From: Brachypodium distachyon
Lineage: Eukaryota; Streptophyta; Magnoliopsida; Poales; Poaceae
Reading direction: 5' to 3'
NCBI RefSeq assembly: GCF_000005505.3
Contig: NC_016134.3
Location: 45,660,650-45,724,649, forward strand
DNA length: 64,000 nucleotides
A model generated the notes under the pieces. That model saw only the letters and a program-made list of their open reading frames with translations, was not told the DNA's origin and did not search any database. Shown in pieces: positions 1-10,968 of this stretch. Within the stretch, counting starts at the first letter, position 1; every line of letters begins with the position of its first letter. Both the position numbers and the translations under genes were made by a program.

Positions 1-78
1 GTAAGTTTACTTAGGAAAGTACTGATACGTTGAACAGTATGTCGTCGTTCTCGTAAAAATATGAAGTCCAATTTACAG

Positions 79-1091
79 CGAAAACTTCACTGAGGAGGTG
101 ATCTGCAAGGAAGACGAGAAATGGCAGTTTGTTCCTTCTCCAGACATCGACGCCCCCCATGAAAAATCACATACCAGTGGACCTGGTATGCCTCAACTTT
201 ATTGCTCCTGATTATACGGGCTTAAAAGTTTGCTCTTTATTTGTTGTTTTAGAAATAAGATGTCTTTTACATCACACACTGTAAGTGGCATCATTCTCAT
301 CTGCCTTTAGGTTGGTAATCTGTGCACCTCCTTTGCAGCTGTGCATGCTACTGGTGTCAGTTCACCAGGAGCCCATATTTTTGCTGAAGGAAATGTTAAT
401 TCTAATACTGGGGAATTAGAATCACTTGACGCTTTGGATAACCGTGTGGCGTTTTCCAATACTGAAGTTCAAGTCAATACGGGAATTGATGCAAGTGTAG
501 AAACATCAGCTTTACCAGATGAGCAGCTCAATTCCGAGTTGGAAGTTGATGAATATGCTGAACACAACTTTAGTGGTGACGAAGACACAAATGACTTATT
601 TCGTGATCTATTCCATTTTGATGAAGACGATCATTTGGAGTCTGTCCAGGGACAAGAGCTCCCAAGTGACAAATCTGCATCTGAATCTCCTAAAAAACCT
701 GGTTAGTATTTCTGATGACTTGTTTAGAGTATTTGAAAGTTTCGACACTGGCACTAGTAATTCCTACTAAAAGATTTGGATTGCTTATTGCCTCACGACT
801 CGCTCTTTTACATCAGGCATTTGGCAAACTAGTGGGCAAGAGTTTAAAGAAGAAACCAACACTGAGCTCCACCAGGACTATAAAGAGGAAAGTAACATAT
901 CTGAACCTGCACTGGTTGAAGGACTGGGAAATGGAATGACTACAGAAACATCTCCTTGGCCAGATGGGCAGGCTAACCCTGAGCTGGAGGGCGACAAATC
1001 TAAGGAACATGGCTGTAGTTTTGGACCTGAGAAGAACCAAATCTCCATTGAGGAATACAATGAGGACAATGAAGATCGAGGAAATCACTAA
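79..1091 (+). CDS. 3'-terminal exons of an unidentified acidic protein
   Basis: I do not recognise this protein. Three exons are visible: 79-185, 339-701 and 817-1091 (stop TAA 1089-1091). Base 1 of the window begins with GTAAGT, so an upstream exon ends just outside. Acceptors (TTTACAG, TTTGCAG, CATCAG) and donors (CTG/GTATG, CTG/GTTAGT) keep one open frame of about 248 codons. The product is rich in Asp, Glu, Ser and Asn, with an acidic block near the end of the middle exon (DEDDHLES) and no predicted membrane segment or known fold. It begins within ENFTEEVICKEDEKWQFVP and ends EDNEDRGNH. The low-complexity acidic tail would suit a nuclear or scaffold protein, but that is inference. The start codon and the diagnostic domain are outside the window. 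Confidence 0.7.
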
Positions 1092-1665
1092 TGGGTTGTG
1101 GATTGACAGGTTGCCGTTTTGACTTCTTTCTTCAACCTTTGGCTGAAGCAAGTGATTATGTCCCATAGAAAACAAAATCGATGTATATATATATGCCCCG
1201 GCTGCTGTGCTTTGCAAGTGGCGACGTGGTCTAACGGAATTAGTTTAGTGTGTCCATGATAGTTAAGAAACTCATGTAGTTGTCCATAATGTTATCTTGT
1301 TTGTTTTATGATCCTGGTATAAAGAGCAAAAGCTCTGATTTTCTGCTATTTATATATCTGTGTGTTTCTGCTACCAAATGTCTGCATCTCTGCCCTAAAG
1401 TTTTGTCGTGTTCTACTATGTGTGTTCGTGTAAGTTAAATTTAAAAGGTCTTGATCTTTTATGACAAACTTCTGGAGTATGTGGCCAAGGATATTTTTTT
1501 GTTGAGGTTCTCTGAAGCCTGGCGGCTCAAACCTGCAGAAATATTTACGTTGTCACTGTTCGTAACTAATCTGCTGCGGATGAATCATTGACTACCTGCG
1601 GTAGAATCAAATACAGAACAGTCGATAGGTTGATCAAGACCGTTTTTTTAACAACTAGAACAACA
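1092..1665. other. 3' UTR and spacer
   Basis: AT-rich sequence after the stop codon of the first gene. It presumably contains that gene's 3' UTR. No coding signal or repeat was recognised. Confidence 0.4.
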
Positions 1666-1739
1666 GCTTTCATAGCTCAGTTGGTTAGAGCACCCGTTTA
1701 GTAAGCGGGAGGTCTTGAGTTCAACTCTCAATGAAAGCA
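1666..1739 (+). tRNA. tRNA-Thr (anticodon AGU)
   Basis: A complete cloverleaf can be drawn. The acceptor stem GCTTTCA (1666-1672) pairs with TGAAAGC (1732-1738), with discriminator A1739. The D arm contains AGCTCAGTTGGTTAGAGC. The anticodon stem CCCGT/GCGGG (1693-1697, 1705-1709) encloses loop TTAGTAA with anticodon AGT at 1700-1702. The T arm is TTGAG-TTCAACT-CTCAA. A T-run directly after the gene (1741-1747) fits a Pol III terminator, and a CAA motif lies just upstream. There is no intron and no encoded CCA, as expected for a nuclear plant tRNA gene. Confidence 0.95.
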
Positions 1740-2454
1740 GTTTTTTTGTTGCCCAAATCAAAATAATGCCTTCTTCACATTTCCTTCGAACCTTCGCGGA
1801 TAGCAACTGACAGCTATTTTACCCCATAAAACATACAATTTTTTTCAAGTGTATAAAACATGCAGATTATTTGCCTGACATCTGTGTTATTGAAAGCAGA
1901 ATTGTACAAGGTAGAGAGAAGTGAACAAATGAATCAACAGCATCCTTTCCTGATGAGATGCGGACATTAAATACAAGGCGAAAGGTTAGGATCGAGAGGT
2001 GCCTTTTGGCAATAGACTCCCAGAACAATTAGCAACTGCTGGCGTTTAGAAGACTAAAGAGAATCTGGCAAAAAAAAGAAAAAAGAAAAAAAGAGAAGAC
2101 TAAAGAGAAGACACGGTGCCTCATGAGTGGGCTAGACTAGAAATACAGAAAACTTTGGTCCTTGCGTTCAAAAAAAGGAAGAAGAAAACTGAGTGGGCTG
2201 AACCAAACTTTGCTCCAGGAGGGTGCCATCGGTGCCAGCAGTGAAACCGATGATAAGTAAGAAGAAGAAGCTCAGTACGGCAACAGTGCTTGGGCCGCTG
2301 GTGGTGGTCGCCTATTGGTGACTGCCTGAATGGACCGTGATGCTTCAGTGCTATGTTCGGAAGGCTCAGGTCCAAGAACCGAGCAGTTGGCCAGCGTCGG
2401 CGGGATCCCCGATTCCGGCAGGTAACATCCCGGTGGGTGAAGCTATTCCCCGTG
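1740..2454. other. Spacer with purine-rich tract
   Basis: Mostly unassigned. An A/G-rich tract (about 2068-2105) lies near the 3' side of the transposase relic. No gene is supported here. The minus-strand frame running on from the relic past 2455 has lost family similarity. Confidence 0.3.
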
Positions 2455-3420
2455 AGCGACAAGTGTTGCGACAGCACATTTCTCGTCCTGACAGCATTCT
2501 CATCTGGAATATGGTAGTGGCTCACATCGGTGTACTTCACGTCGCAACTGTTTGGTACGTATTCCTCGTCCATGTCTATCACTGTGTTATGCAACATGCA
2601 GCATACACGGATTACTTTACCAAACTCCTGTAGATTTTCTGGACGCAGGCACTTCCACGTGTCTTTTAATCTTGCCAAACTCCTCATAGTGACGTCTCTG
2701 GCTGCAGAGAGTCTCCTATTGAACTCCACTCTGGGTTCTGAGAGATTCTTCCCCCTGTAAGGTGTGAGAAGCCAGGGCAGAAGGGGATATCCTGCGTCAC
2801 CAATTATATATTTCCCAACTTCCGAACCATCTGATATCTCCAGCTTGCTTCCGGTCAGCCACTCACCCTTCTCACGCTGTGTGGGGATTAGAGAGTTGTG
2901 GCTCTCGCGACCTGGCCATACCACATGAACATTGGTGAACCTCATATATCTGGATCAACGACGACTTGCACTGCCATTCTGTAATCTATCTCATTCTCGC
3001 GGTTTGATTCAACTAACCAAAGGCGCAATCTCGTGATGTAAGTTGTATCTATAACACCGCAGCAGTTTGGCAACTTATGGATCAATTAACTCAAATTTAG
3101 ATTTGATCTTCTCCATTTCAATGGAGTCTGGCCAGCGCTCGTGGTAGCCTGCTCGCATCATCATAGCCTCCACGAACCTACAAGTTACCACCGAGACGAT
3201 CGACTCGCTTATACTGAAATCAGATGCTACAGTCTCCAATGACCCACCAGACATCAACATTCTTAGAGAAACAGCTACTTGATCTTCTAAACACATCGCT
3301 CTCCCATCAAGAAAGGTGTCACTGCTCACGTCTTCTATAGACTTCGCCAAGCAGCAGATGTATTTGAGAAGGTTCTTCTTTTCATTTGGAAGAAATTTTC
3401 AAATCTTTGTTCGTCCTCGG
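2455..3420 (-). pseudogene. ALP1-like / PIF-Harbinger-derived transposase, broken
   Basis: Three consecutive minus-strand frames read as parts of one DDE_Tnp_4 / ALP1-like protein. The N-terminal piece at about 3420-3345 contains EDEQRFENFFQMKRRTF. The middle piece at 3350-3075 contains LEDQVAVSLRMLMSGGSLETV and RWPDSIEMEKIKSKFE. A piece at about 3073-2946 contains LPNCCGVIDTTYI. The C-terminal piece at 2945-2455 contains YIIGDAGYPLLPWLLTPYRG and VCCMLHNTVIDM. Reading needs frame changes near 3350, 3075 and 2945, and stops occur at the last two. Two acidic motifs (VIDTT, GDAGYPL) are kept. The third catalytic acid expected before the ARLKDTW motif is absent, as in domesticated ALP1-like relatives. 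This is probably a dead copy of an ALP1-like gene rather than an active transposon; no terminal inverted repeats were found. Confidence 0.8.
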
Positions 3421-3982
3421 GAAAAGATAAAGTTCCTGAGAAAAATAATATGTAAACTGGTTTTGATGATAAATAAAAGGACAGAGTATCACAATGAATT
3501 AAGACGGATCTGTTAGTAGTAATCTTGATTAGACTAGTGGTTAGTGTCATGCATGAGTTTGTTGCTCAGGCGTGTGGACCAAGTTGAGTAGGGACCGTTG
3601 CTGGCTGTTGGAGGCAGCAGCGTCGTGCGCGCGGCCAGGCCAGCGAGGTGGGCAGCGTGCGTGTGCTTGGCCCGTTTATAAAGCTCGTACTGCTTGTAGA
3701 GCTAGGGAGTGCGGATGAGAGCAGTAGCTAGGAGAAAAAAGGTAGCCTCCAGTGGTCTCGTGTGGGTGTGCGCCGGACTGCCGACGCAGCGTATGTGCGC
3801 GAGGTATGGGTATGTGCCCAGTTTGAGTAAAGAGAAGCCGTTTGTCGGCGGAGGCGTTTGTGCGCCGAGACGTATGTGGTCGAAAATACTCGTGTCTCGA
3901 GTTCGTCTCCTTCCGTCGTCCGGCCTTCGTGTCGACGGAGGGCTCTATCGGCGTGTGTCGCCGGAGGGCAGCCCCAACAGGA
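3421..3982. other. Spacer downstream of NLR pseudogene
   Basis: No supported gene. A TATA-like TTTATAAAG (about 3675-3683, +) is followed by an open plus-strand frame at 3709-4125, but that frame overlaps the better supported minus-strand exon 4 of the NLR and has no recognisable product. Confidence 0.3.
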
Positions 3983-4530
3983 TCAGTTGTGTAATTTACC
4001 TCCAAAGTTTGATGACATGTTGGCCAAGCGCGGGGACAGGATATCCCTCACCCTTGCAGCGTTCTTATCAGCTAACTGGCACACTTGCCGCCTGTAGTTC
4101 ATGTCATGTGCGAGGTGGAGGATGAGGCCATCGGGCGCGGCGGCAGGAGAAGCGAGGAGCCGGCGCGAGATGGGCGAGAGGCGGTGAAAGGCGGTGGCCT
4201 CTATGATAGCGTCCGCAGCGCTCATCTCCCATCGTATCTCGGAAAGGGCGCTGGCGATGGCCACCGACTCGTCGGCGGCAGGGGTGGCAGCGGTGCAGAG
4301 GGACTTAACTATGTCGTCCAGGGAACGCAGCATGCCCTGTTTGAAATAGCATTATTAAACTACCGACTCAAAAATTTAACGATCAGGTGAGTGCAATAGA
4401 TTACCATCAGCCTCAGGCACGGCATATCTTGCTTAATCTCTTCAAGTAGCCCAGCCAAAAAAGAACAAGGGGCCCCATCTTCCCCATTTTCTTCTTCACA
4501 CTCTTTTAATCTTTCCCACTCGTGTGTGAG
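3983..4530 (-). other. Unrecognised C-terminal extension exons of the NLR
   Basis: Two exons (4530-4405 and 4336-3983) follow the LRR region. The first begins LTHEWERLKECEEENGEDG and ends MPCLRLM. The second starts GMLRSLDDIVKSLC and ends at TGA 3983-3985 after NFGGKLHN. Together they add about 160 residues, helix-prone and alanine-rich, with no motif I know. The acceptor TTTGTTGTGTTTGGGCAG and donor ATG/GTAATC are good, introns are 144 and 68 bp, and every junction is phase 0 with the LRR exon. Ordinary CNLs end soon after the last repeat. This could be an integrated domain, or a separate small gene read on the same strand. Confidence 0.55.
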
Positions 4531-4879
4531 CTGCCCAAACACAACAAATGAAATGCGAACAAATTAAACCCAAATAAGAAAAAGATGTTATGCAATTTGA
4601 TACTATACTAGATTAAATGGCCGGCCAAAACATTTGTGTGATGGAAAAAAAATAGGCTTAAACTGACAACTTACGGCTGTCTCAAAATGCCTACACATTC
4701 CCCGATCTTGGCTTTTCCATGAGAGGGTGGGACGGTGGCGAAGTTTCACGAGAGCAGTTTCGATAAGCATCCGAATCATGTTTGTACTTTCCTTGTCGCC
4801 ATGGATACATACTTCCAATGTGGTGAGGGCAGAGAGGTGCTGGATGCCGAAATCAGAACCATAATTCACACACTCGATC

Positions 4880-4921
4880 AAATGCGCACTTAATTTTTCT
4901 CGCAAAAAAAAAATGCGCACT
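4880..4921 (-). repeat. Short insertion flanked by an 11-bp direct repeat in the LRR exon
   Basis: AAATGCGCACT occurs at 4880-4890 and again at 4911-4921, separated by 20 bp rich in T and A. Removing 31 bp restores the LRR frame from EFSAH to LIECVNYGSDFG. The pattern resembles a target duplication with filler DNA left by break repair or element excision. Confidence 0.75.
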
Positions 4922-7405
4922 GAATTCAAGCTCGAGGTGCTCCAGCTTAGGCATTGATCCCTCTCCGAACTCCACTGTGGTCCCACAACAACGGACACGC
5001 AGGTCGAAATATTTCAAGCTTCTGAACCCAGTATCGAGTTTCAGAGCAACCAAAGCGGGCATTCCTCCAAGGATCGCCATGTCTTCTGGTCGCGTACAGT
5101 ACATATCACTAAGATGTAACACACGAAGATTCCCAAGCGAGATTATCCAACTCGGAACCTTGCCAATGCAATAGTCTCTGATGCAGATCTTCCGTAACGC
5201 AGCAGGATTTGCAGGGCGCCATGATTCCAGTGACAGGAGGTATCCTCTTAAACGATTACCACGGTATGTAATAGTAAGATGATGAAGATTGTACGAAGAT
5301 ATCAAAGTCCCTACACACCTTACATTATCCACCTTTTTGCTCAATTTTGATTGTCTCACATGTACACTCAACGTACTTAACTTGGTTAGCTGACCCAATT
5401 CTTGCAGGAACTTCTCCTGTTGAGTCTCAGAGACCACAACTTTCTCTAGCTCTTCTAAACTGCGCAGCTGTCCAATTATTCCATCCGACAAACAATCAAG
5501 TTCGAAGATAGCATACAAACGGGCCAACCTTTGAAGCTGTGCCATAGTTGATGGCAGTTTTCTAATTGTGAGACCACGCATATCAAGTGTTTCTAAAAAC
5601 TTCAGCTTTCCAATTCCTTCTGGAATCTCAGAAAATGAACTTGAACTTCCAAGGCGCAAGTACTTGAGAAGAAGCAACTTTTCAATATTTGCAAAATGAT
5701 CGGTTTTTAAATCCCAGAATCCTTCTAGGTCCAACACACGAAGAGCTGGAAAATCAAGCTTAAAATTCTGCCAGGCATACCTAAAAATAGCAAGTGATCA
5801 AACATGGGAGAGATCCATTGACACAGTAGCCATTCCATTGTCGTGGTTCACGACAGAGAGCCTGCGAACCTTATGCTTTCCCCCGTGCTCTGCATCACCA
5901 AATGATGTCATGAAGTTTTCTTCTTTGGCCTTGCATGTGATGAAATCAAGAATTATGTCAGGAACTCGGCATGCCTCCACCTCACCAAACGTCACCTCAT
6001 CATCACTGATGAAACCCTCGACTGGTTCAATCAAGCTTCTATTAATGAAATCATTAAAGTAACTCTCTCCTACTTCATGTGTACTCCGCCCTTTTTCTTC
6101 ACGGATGAAACCCTCGGCCATCCATTTATGTATTAGACTCTTTTTCTGAATCATACGATCTTCTGGGTATGCACTCAAATACAACAAACAAGCTTTCATA
6201 TAATGTGGAAGATCAAAATAACTCAAAGATGATATCTTTGTCATCTCACCAGCACCATCTTCCTTTGCAAGAGAAGAACCAACGGCAGCTAGCGCCCTGT
6301 TCCATACTCGTTCTGCAGTTTGATCTGCCAGCAAACTAGACATGGTAATAATAGCCAATGGGAGCCCAGCACATTTTTTCAAAATCCTTTCAAATACTTC
6401 TTTTAGATGAGGGGGGCATGAAGCCTCAGATCGAATGCTCTTTGAAGAAACAGTCTTTTGGAGTCAGCAGAACTGAGGGGCTTCATTTTGTAAACATAAT
6501 ATCCTTGAGAAGAACAAAATGATGCAAGTGTCCTATTACGTGTTGTGGTGATAATTCGGCTCCCACTATCATTATTAGGCAATGCATCCTTGATAGTTTT
6601 CCATGCTTTCTCGCTCCATATATCATCTATAACAACAAGATACCTGTCATATGATTTTAACAAAGATGTATTAATTGGCAGCTATCACTAAAATCTTATT
6701 ACAGAAGATAGTCATGAGAGCGATTACCAGCATTGTACGCAAACGGTACAATATTATTGTTCCTAATTGCTGTGTTTTCATTAGAATTGCTTGGTAGCAT
6801 TCCAATAACTAGCAATTGTGGCCTGCGCAATTGCGTGGGCATGGTTTTAGAAGCTTTTAGATGTTTGTCGCTTCTATAAATTAGGCAGGAGCTTTAATCC
6901 TGAGAAAAATATGAACACATGTTTGTTGGTTGAAACTTATTAGGAAAAGGATTTCACAAACATTTATTTGACTTTGCAAAATACTTTGCTTGATCATAAG
7001 TGTTCAGGAGTTCCAGAAAAGAAGATGAATGTGAATTTCTGTAGCTTTGGAAGCCATTTTAATACTTATTCTTTATTTAGTTTTATATTAGGCCGATGCC
7101 ATTATCCAACAATAGTCTTATTGTGAAATAAAATCAATTCCGAGTAGTGCTTCACAAAGAAATCTTGGTAAAAGTTTATCTTATTTGGAACAAATAATTT
7201 CTCTTCATTATACGATGTAATATATAGCATGACTGGCTTTTTTTTAAGTTATTTGAGAAATGCCAACATCTCATTTAGGTAGCAAAATGGACAGAGATGT
7301 TCCGTAAGATAAGTATGCTACTTTTATTTTCTAATTTAGGAATTAAATACATTTGATGATAAAACTTTATAGCTATTTCTCCATATCATTCAATATTGTT
7401 CAATA

Positions 7406-7537
7406 CTCCCTCCGTTCCATAATTTTTGACGCAATTTTGTCTACATACGGATGTAGCTAGACACGTAGACATGTTTATTGTGTAAGTTCGTACATTTTAG
7501 AAAGGACTTGTGTCAAGAATTATGGAAGCAGAGGGAG
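7406..7537. mobile_element. Stowaway-type MITE in NLR intron
   Basis: A 132-bp element with ends CTCCCTCCGTTCCATAATT and AATTATGGAAGCAGAGGGAG, which are inverted copies with small differences. It is flanked by TA at 7404-7405 and 7538-7539. It is non-coding, of the Tc1/mariner-related class. Confidence 0.9.
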
Positions 7538-7599
7538 TACAATTATTGACTCGTGGGACTGCGTGGGTGGGTGGGGGTTCTCGATTAGGGTTAGACAGA

Positions 7600-7857
7600 G
7601 GAATAGGAAGTTGGGCTGCTAGAGCAGGCCGGCAGGGGTGGTACTGGGCCTTGAGTTTTTGGGCTGCCTGTTGTATTCTGGGCTGAATCGGCTATCCGGG
7701 TACGGGTCTGGCATTACCAGACCCGGACCCGCCAGACCCATCAAGTCCAAAAGTATACCAATTATAGACCCGCGGGTATTTTTCTTTACCAAACCCGCAT
7801 GCAAATCGGGTCAAGACCTGTCGGGTATTCCGGTATCGGGTACCCATTGCCATCTAT
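7600..7857 (-). mobile_element. hAT-like element end (fragment)
   Basis: Read on the minus strand, sequence from 7857 begins TAGATGGCAATGGGTACCCG. It continues through repeated GGGTA/CCCG-type words and ends in GGGCC-rich sequence, a layout typical of grass hAT non-autonomous termini. The opposite end and the 8-bp target duplication were not found, so this is a fragment. Confidence 0.4.
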
Positions 7858-8937
7858 TGTCTACAATACAACATAGTTCACCTTTTCTGCAATATACTCC
7901 ATTGGCTTTTGTTTTGTCTAAATACCCATTGGACAATCTCAATACCATTTGCACCAAGTTTTGCAAAGTTTGGCTTTCTAAAAACTTTGTGCAGACCATC
8001 GTCTTTGAGCGGTTTCTAGCAGTATAAAAATAATGTTACGGTAGCATATGGCAACACACGACTTTAATTTGAGGAAACGATTGATTTTTTAGGATACAGA
8101 ATTGACACACTTTACTTCTAGTATTAAAAGTGTTGCCACTGAAATTTCATGTTGAATAAGAAGGAAATAGTCCTGACCGGAGTTCTGACATACCAATTTA
8201 AGCCCTTATATGTGATGAGCATGTCCCTATCATTTCTAGAGGATCATAATGTCCAGTGCCAGCAGAATTTGATACTCGCAACTACTTCTTAGGAGAATGA
8301 GATAGTACAAAGTGATACTCGCAACATACCATTTCTTTTTAAGATAGAGGTCGACTTTGTGAAAAGCAAGATGGACATCCCCTGTCAGACTCAGGAAATA
8401 AATTATGTTCTGACAGGTATTAGCAGACTCACAAGTCAGGACTTAACCAGCTCCCTAGGATAATTCAATACCTTTTGTTGTCAGACCTCTATAGCTATAC
8501 TTCATGTGTTCTTCGAACGCGAACCAAAATAAGAATTGATATGATAGTTCTTCCACTCGAGCTGGTACAGTGGTGGACAACTTTAGAGGAAAATCAGTTA
8601 ACTGGAATCACAGCTTAAAAGTTATATGGTTTGCATGTAATCAACATGTGAGCACAAAGTTCAAGCTAGGATAATAACCAAAAGATCGGAAAACTCAAAG
8701 ACCAAGAAATACATCACAGTCAGAAATCAACACTCTTCTTAAACTGCATCTGCATATTATATCTCCTAAGTATGTGACTTCTGCCGTTGCCATCTAAGGT
8801 AAAGAAAATTTGTAGGCATCAATATTTTGTTCATATGTGAGATTAGACTGGATTTGCTACACCAGTCCGGAGCGTACACCAATCACATCAGTCCATTTGT
8901 GCATCGTGATCCGCGCCTGCCACACACATATACACTG

Positions 8938-9068
8938 TTCACTCGCTGTCCCGTGGGTCCCACCTCCCGCGCGTCCCATCCTCGCGCATCTCCCCTCCCT
9001 GCCCTGGCGGCGGCGCACGGCGGTCTCGCGTATATATAGCGGCGGCGGTGCATGTGGGCGCCGCACAT
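8938..9068 (+). promoter_or_regulatory. GC-rich patch with TATA-like box inside NLR intron
   Basis: A C/G-rich stretch is followed by GCGTATATATAGCGG (9028-9042) and then a near-palindrome CATGTGGGCGCCGCACATG (9051-9069). It looks like a core promoter pointing to the plus strand, but no open reading frame of interest follows. Function is speculative. Confidence 0.3.
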
Positions 9069-10273
9069 GAATCAGTATATAATAGAAATAGATTTTCTTA
9101 ACCATTCGTATATGGATCCAACCTGAATCAAATAGCACCCACATATTTTTCGGGATGTCACCTCTACAAAACTAAATGAAAATAATAATAAATAATTCCA
9201 GGTAAATAAAATGAAAAAACAGAAACAGACTAACTGACGTCCCACAATCCTAAGTATTGAAAGTTTCATACAGTTATTAAAATTTTCATGTTCACAGTTA
9301 TGTTTCTAGGATTGTGTTTGTTAGCTAGAACGGTAGTAGCATGTGCTGCCAATGTTACATGTTGTTACCAATGTATTCATGAGATCTCTGTATTCATTAT
9401 CAAAGCCCTTTCTAACTACTAGGCCACCTATCTCAAATAATCGGAGGAATTGGTAAAATTCATAGAAACTAGACAGATACACATCAGGCTTACCTTTTCT
9501 CTTGGAGGTGGTCCCGGAGCCTTTCAATGAGGCGCTGCTCGGTGTCACTGGAAGTGTCCGGAGTGATCTTCACTTTTTCAGCAATTTCTCTTAAAACATT
9601 TTTCATGTCAGGCTTTCGTGAAACCGACACGAAAGCTACACACGAGAATTCGCTTTTCATGCTTTGGAAGACTGCATTGGTGAGGGTAGTCTTACCAAGA
9701 CCACCAGGGCCAACAATTGACACGACTCGAAGCTGTGTAGAAGAATCTTGATTCTTGAACCAATCAATGATATGCGCCGATGCCGACAAGTTTGCCGACC
9801 TCCACAAAGAGAGCGTGAACCCTAGGATCGATGTCACAGGTGGAAGATTCAGGTGATAAGCCGTCAATTTTATACCTCTTCTGCCGCTTGCTTGCCTCAA
9901 TAGCCCGGGCCTTGAGCTCTTTGATCTTGCCATTGATCCTACGGCGAGGTTTGAGCTTCTTCGCCTTGTCAAATAACCCCATGAAGAAGCTTTTAGGTGC
10001 ATCGTGCTCGTGGTCAACACGAGCCATGAAGTCATCGACGCAATCCTCCATATCATAGGAGAGCTCCCGGACTTCGTCCCTCCAGCCCCTCATCTGAGAG
10101 TTGAGCTGCTCGGCGTCTGCCAGCACCTCCATACTGATCATCTCCTTTCTTGTTTCTTCGACATGAGGGCGCAAGCTCTTGAGCTTGCCGCGCTCATCCT
10201 TTAGCACCTTGTAGAGCTTGCACAGGAGCGGCTTCATCACGCCCGCGCCGACGCTCACAAGAGCAGCCTCCAT

Positions 10274-10968
10274 TGCTCTCTGCTACTCTGTGGGATTTCT
10301 GGATCTGAGAGCAGAGAAAGTGGTGTGGGAGGAGCAGAGGAGGTTTGCTTCGGGCAAGTCTTGTGGGGATGGATCGTTTGCCCACCATTGTCCCAAAGCA
10401 GCAAGGCTTTCATTGCTCTGGCGACATAGGTTCCTGCCAACCGCGCAAGGGTAGGTACCTACAGGTACTACCGGTGACGTTGACTGGACGATGCATAATT
10501 GTTGTATACGCGTGCCTTTCTTCGTACACTCAACCGGACACACACACTGACGCACAGGCTTGCCTTGCTCTGTTTGATAAGACTGCAGGCCACTACAGAC
10601 TTGGTTTTAAGGCCGTCCACAGCCGGGCGACCCGTTTTGTTCGTCCGGCCAAAACCGACGTCCAAATCTGTCCGGACATGATATGTTTCCGACCCAAATT
10701 AACGGTCATTTTTGTATTTTTTTTCCTGGTCTGTATGTTCATGAGTAATAAAGCGGACCAAATGGGTGGTCTCGTTGGGGCAGTGGCACATCCAAATTGG
10801 ACAGCGGATCAAAAGTAGGTCAAAATGGACACAAACTGGGTCACCCCAGCAAGCCGACGCAAACGGACCGTATTTTCTGTCTGGTTTGGTTCTTTTGGTT
10901 GCGGGCCGGACAGAAAAAAAAAGTTGTCATCCATTTGGGTAGCTGGATGCGCCCATCTGGGATGACGC
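10274..10968. other. NLR upstream region and repeat DNA
   Basis: The first 200 bases upstream of the NLR start should hold its promoter and 5' UTR; no clear TATA box was chosen. From about 10605 the sequence resembles grass transposon-derived repeat DNA (recurrent GTCCGG / CGGACAG words) but I could not define ends. Confidence 0.3.

Larger units (their letters stand above)
6644..9493 (-). other. Large first intron of the NLR
   Basis: A 2.85-kb intron between the P-loop exon and the kinase-2 exon, with donor GTAAGC and acceptor ATGACAG. It holds a Stowaway MITE (7406-7537), a hAT-like end (about 7600-7857) and a GC-rich promoter-like patch (8938-9068). The rest is AT-rich with no further feature recognised. 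Confidence 0.7.
3983..10273 (-). pseudogene. CC-NBS-LRR (CNL) resistance-gene pseudogene with C-terminal extension
   Basis: Family role: intracellular immune receptor. Exon 1 is 10273-9494, encoding a coiled-coil domain with an EDVID-like WRDEVRELSYDMEDCVDDF and the P-loop GPGGLGKTT. The donor AAAAG/GTAAGC joins across a 2.85-kb intron to exon 2 (6643-4675), starting RYLVVIDDIW (kinase 2). Exon 2 continues with GSRIITTT (RNBS-B), CAGLPLA, an MHD-like site reading VPD, and leucine-rich repeats. Exons 3 (4530-4405) and 4 (4336-3983) follow, all joined in phase 0. Four lesions break it: a small frame-shifting deletion after the CC domain (about 9772-9785), a one-base loss near 6432, an in-frame TGA at 5798-5800 where relatives have Arg (SHV*SL), and a 31-bp insertion at 4880-4921. 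The splice signals remain good, so it may still be transcribed. Confidence 0.85.

Noticed and set aside
3709..4125. Plus-strand frame after a TATA-like box
   Set aside because: Overlaps the better supported NLR exon 4 on the minus strand, and the product looks like random translation.
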